Program-made: the position numbers and the translations under genes | Notes under the pieces: generated by a model | Databases searched by the model: none | Told to the model about the DNA's origin: nothing | What the model saw: only the letters and a program-made list of their open reading frames with translations | Origin: Archaeoglobus sp. JdFR-24 | Lineage (GTDB): Archaea > Halobacteriota > Archaeoglobi > Archaeoglobales > Archaeoglobaceae | DNA length: 22,916 nucleotides | Direction of reading: 5' to 3' | Assembly: GCA_002011215.1 (NCBI GenBank) | Contig: MTML01000047.1 | Location: 1 to 22,916 of the forward strand | Shown: positions 21,817-22,916 of the stretch, piece by piece | Layout of the letters: every line of letters begins with the position of its first letter | Numbering within the stretch: position 1 is the stretch's first letter

Positions 21817-22916
21817 TCACTCACCGATCTCCAACCGGGCATTCTCAGGGAGTTTTATATTGTAGCGTTTCATGATCTCGATCCACCTGTTTCCCACCTT
21901 CAATGTAAACATCTTATCGCTGTGGTGATTGAGGAACTCAAGCAATCCGTTTAATGCGGTCAAGAATGCCTCATCTTCCATATTGTCTTCGTCGGGAATC
22001 TCCGCGTGTCCCGCAGGATAAAACTCTCCGATTGAAACACCAAATGCTGGTATCAGCTTTAAATCTCCATTTTCAGTTGATATGGTGTACTTTTCCCTTT
22101 CAAGCTCGATGTTGAGGATCTTTTTCTGATGTCTTCTTATCGAGGGTCGGTAGAGCGTTTCAACACCCGTATAAAAGAATCCCTGCTTGGAAGACGGATC
22201 ATATTCGTCAAGAAGGCTTATATAGTCCTTTATAGCTCTCCATCCTGCTACCAAATATGGATGACCTTTTATTCTGGTTTCAACGAGTTCGAAAAGCATT
22301 TTCTCCTTTATGGCTTGTTTTATTGTTCTGATCTCTTGAAAGGACACATACAGGTTGTGTTTTGCAAGTTCTATCTCTCTCTCCTTTTTTGGCAGTTTTT
22401 TCATCTCTGCGGGAGTTATTGAACTGCAAACGGGACAACTGCAGGGGAAGTACTGTAGCTCGTCAAGTTTTTTCGTTCCATGCACACTAAGGTATCTATC
22501 ATCCTTCGCATACAGAGCATAAGCAGCGGAGTCGAAGAAGTCGCATCCGAGGGCAACAGCCATGGCGAATACCATTGGATGCCCCGCACCAAAAAGATGG
22601 ACTGGAGCGGTGGGTGGCAGGACAGACTTCGACTCCAGAATGATTCTTACAACATCCTGAAAACGATAGCTGTCGAGTAGGGGCACAACCCCCCCGATCG
22701 GATAGAAGTCCGCTTTCAATTTTGCTGCCAATTCCGCACTCTTCCTTCTTAAATCGGGATAAGTGGAGCCCTGAATCGGGGCAGAAATCAGTCTGTCATC
22801 TCCAATTTCGGAATGAATTTCTACAGCCTCTTTCTCCCTTCTTATGGTTATCTCAAGGTCTTTTTCCGCTCTATCTCTGCCACAATCTGGAGGTGAGGGG
22901 ATGTCGAGAGGTACGA
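21817..22916 (-). CDS. tgtA: Archaeal tRNA-guanine(15) transglycosylase, 5'-truncated by the window edge
   Basis: This frame is open to the end of the window, so about 366 residues are present and the N-terminus (roughly 120 residues) is missing. It swaps guanine 15 of archaeal tRNAs for preQ0. It shows LISAPIQGSTYPDLRRKSAE, YPIGGVVPLLDSYRF, and HLFGAGHP. The catalytic Asp is in FFDSAAYALYAKDDRY, and the Zn site has CSCPVC. The protein continues to a C1-type segment (FGVSIGEFYPAGHAEIP) and ends NARLEIGE. The usual archaeal C2 and PUA extension is not present; a PUA domain is found on the adjacent ArcS instead. A TTG at 22731 is not the start, since family residues continue upstream of it. Confidence 0.93.
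   Translation of the reverse strand, partial: VPLDIPSPPDCGRDRAEKDLEITIRREKEAVEIHSEIGDDRLISAPIQGSTYPDLRRKSAELAAKLKADFYPIGGVVPLLDSYRFQDVVRIILESKSVLPPTAPVHLFGAGHPMVFAMAVALGCDFFDSAAYALYAKDDRYLSVHGTKKLDELQYFPCSCPVCSSITPAEMKKLPKKEREIELAKHNLYVSFQEIRTIKQAIKEKMLFELVETRIKGHPYLVAGWRAIKDYISLLDEYDPSSKQGFFYTGVETLYRPSIRRHQKKILNIELEREKYTISTENGDLKLIPAFGVSIGEFYPAGHAEIPDEDNMEDEAFLTALNGLLEFLNHHSDKMFTLKVGNRWIEIMKRYNIKLPENARLEIGE

Noticed and set aside
22729..22731. TTG codon as the start of tgtA
   Set aside because: Well-conserved TgtA residues (APIQGSTYPDLRRKSAE and more) continue upstream in frame to the window edge, so the codon is an internal Leu.
1..22916. tRNA, rRNA, CRISPR array, insertion sequence or prophage
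   Set aside because: No cloverleaf with a T-arm consensus, no repeated-spacer pattern, no transposase or integrase frame and no long terminal repeats were found by reading both strands.

Overview
The window looks like a chromosomal segment of a hyperthermophilic euryarchaeon of the order Archaeoglobales. The evidence is: archaeal-only genes (RNase P Rpp30, an Sm2-type Lsm protein, archaeosine synthase ArcS and archaeal TgtA); an inositol-1-phosphate synthase very close to the Archaeoglobus fulgidus enzyme, with all catalytic lysines offset by one residue; a bacterial-type class II HMG-CoA reductase, known in Archaeoglobus; archaeal TATA boxes; and GGTGA(T) Shine-Dalgarno sites. I estimate moderate GC in the low-to-mid 40s percent by eye. 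I cannot name the species from the sequence.

Layout. 1-771: the tail of an unidentified gene, then RNase P component 3. 752-2589 (minus): membrane, biotin-carrier and small subunits of a sodium-pumping decarboxylase, without a carboxyltransferase alpha subunit. 2707-3969 (minus): class II HMG-CoA reductase with its own promoter. 4010-9086 (minus): a TetR-controlled operon of TetR regulator, secreted and anchored CARDB-like protein, LolD-type ATPase and MacB/FtsX-type permease. A near-perfect TetR operator lies between the TATA box and the leaderless start codon. 9257-9508: a LysW-like zinc ribbon with an acidic, Asp/Tyr-rich tail. 9517-10692 (minus): inositol-1-phosphate synthase. Divergent from it, 10865-14172 is a tight four-gene operon of HTH regulator, HMG-CoA synthase, thiolase and DUF35 zinc-ribbon/OB protein, the entry module of the mevalonate (isoprenoid lipid) pathway. 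14270-14773: an Lrp/AsnC regulator. 14844-15764 (minus): a GalE-like sugar-nucleotide epimerase. 15992-16589: Sm2 followed by an HTH protein with a four-cysteine cluster. 16652-17110 (minus): ribosomal protein S15. 17319-18378: queE-queD. 18391-20081 (minus): two small TIGR00304-like membrane proteins, a pyruvate-kinase-C-like protein and the nucleotide house-cleaning pyrophosphatase RdgB. 20164-22916 (minus): arcS and a 5'-truncated tgtA.

Themes. First, lipids: HMG-CoA reductase, HMG-CoA synthase, thiolase, DUF35 and inositol-1-phosphate synthase lie within about 12 kb, supplying isoprenoid chains and inositol for polar headgroups or compatible solutes. The ino1/HTH divergent promoter carries four copies of a GTCAATC-like element. 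Second, archaeosine tRNA modification: queE, queD, arcS and tgtA sit within about 6 kb. Third, gene expression signals: genes directly behind a TATA box start about 25 nt downstream of it, as expected for leaderless mRNA, while genes inside operons use GGTGA-type ribosome sites. This contrast was used to correct several start codons.

The most notable oddities are an Asp where the thiolase nucleophilic Cys is expected, the Sm2-linked Cys-cluster HTH protein, the tandem TIGR00304-like membrane proteins, and a TgtA that seems to end before the usual C-terminal PUA domain while the adjacent ArcS carries one. I see no CRISPR array, tRNA or rRNA gene, insertion sequence or phage gene. Apart from these oddities the window reads as mostly housekeeping chromosome.
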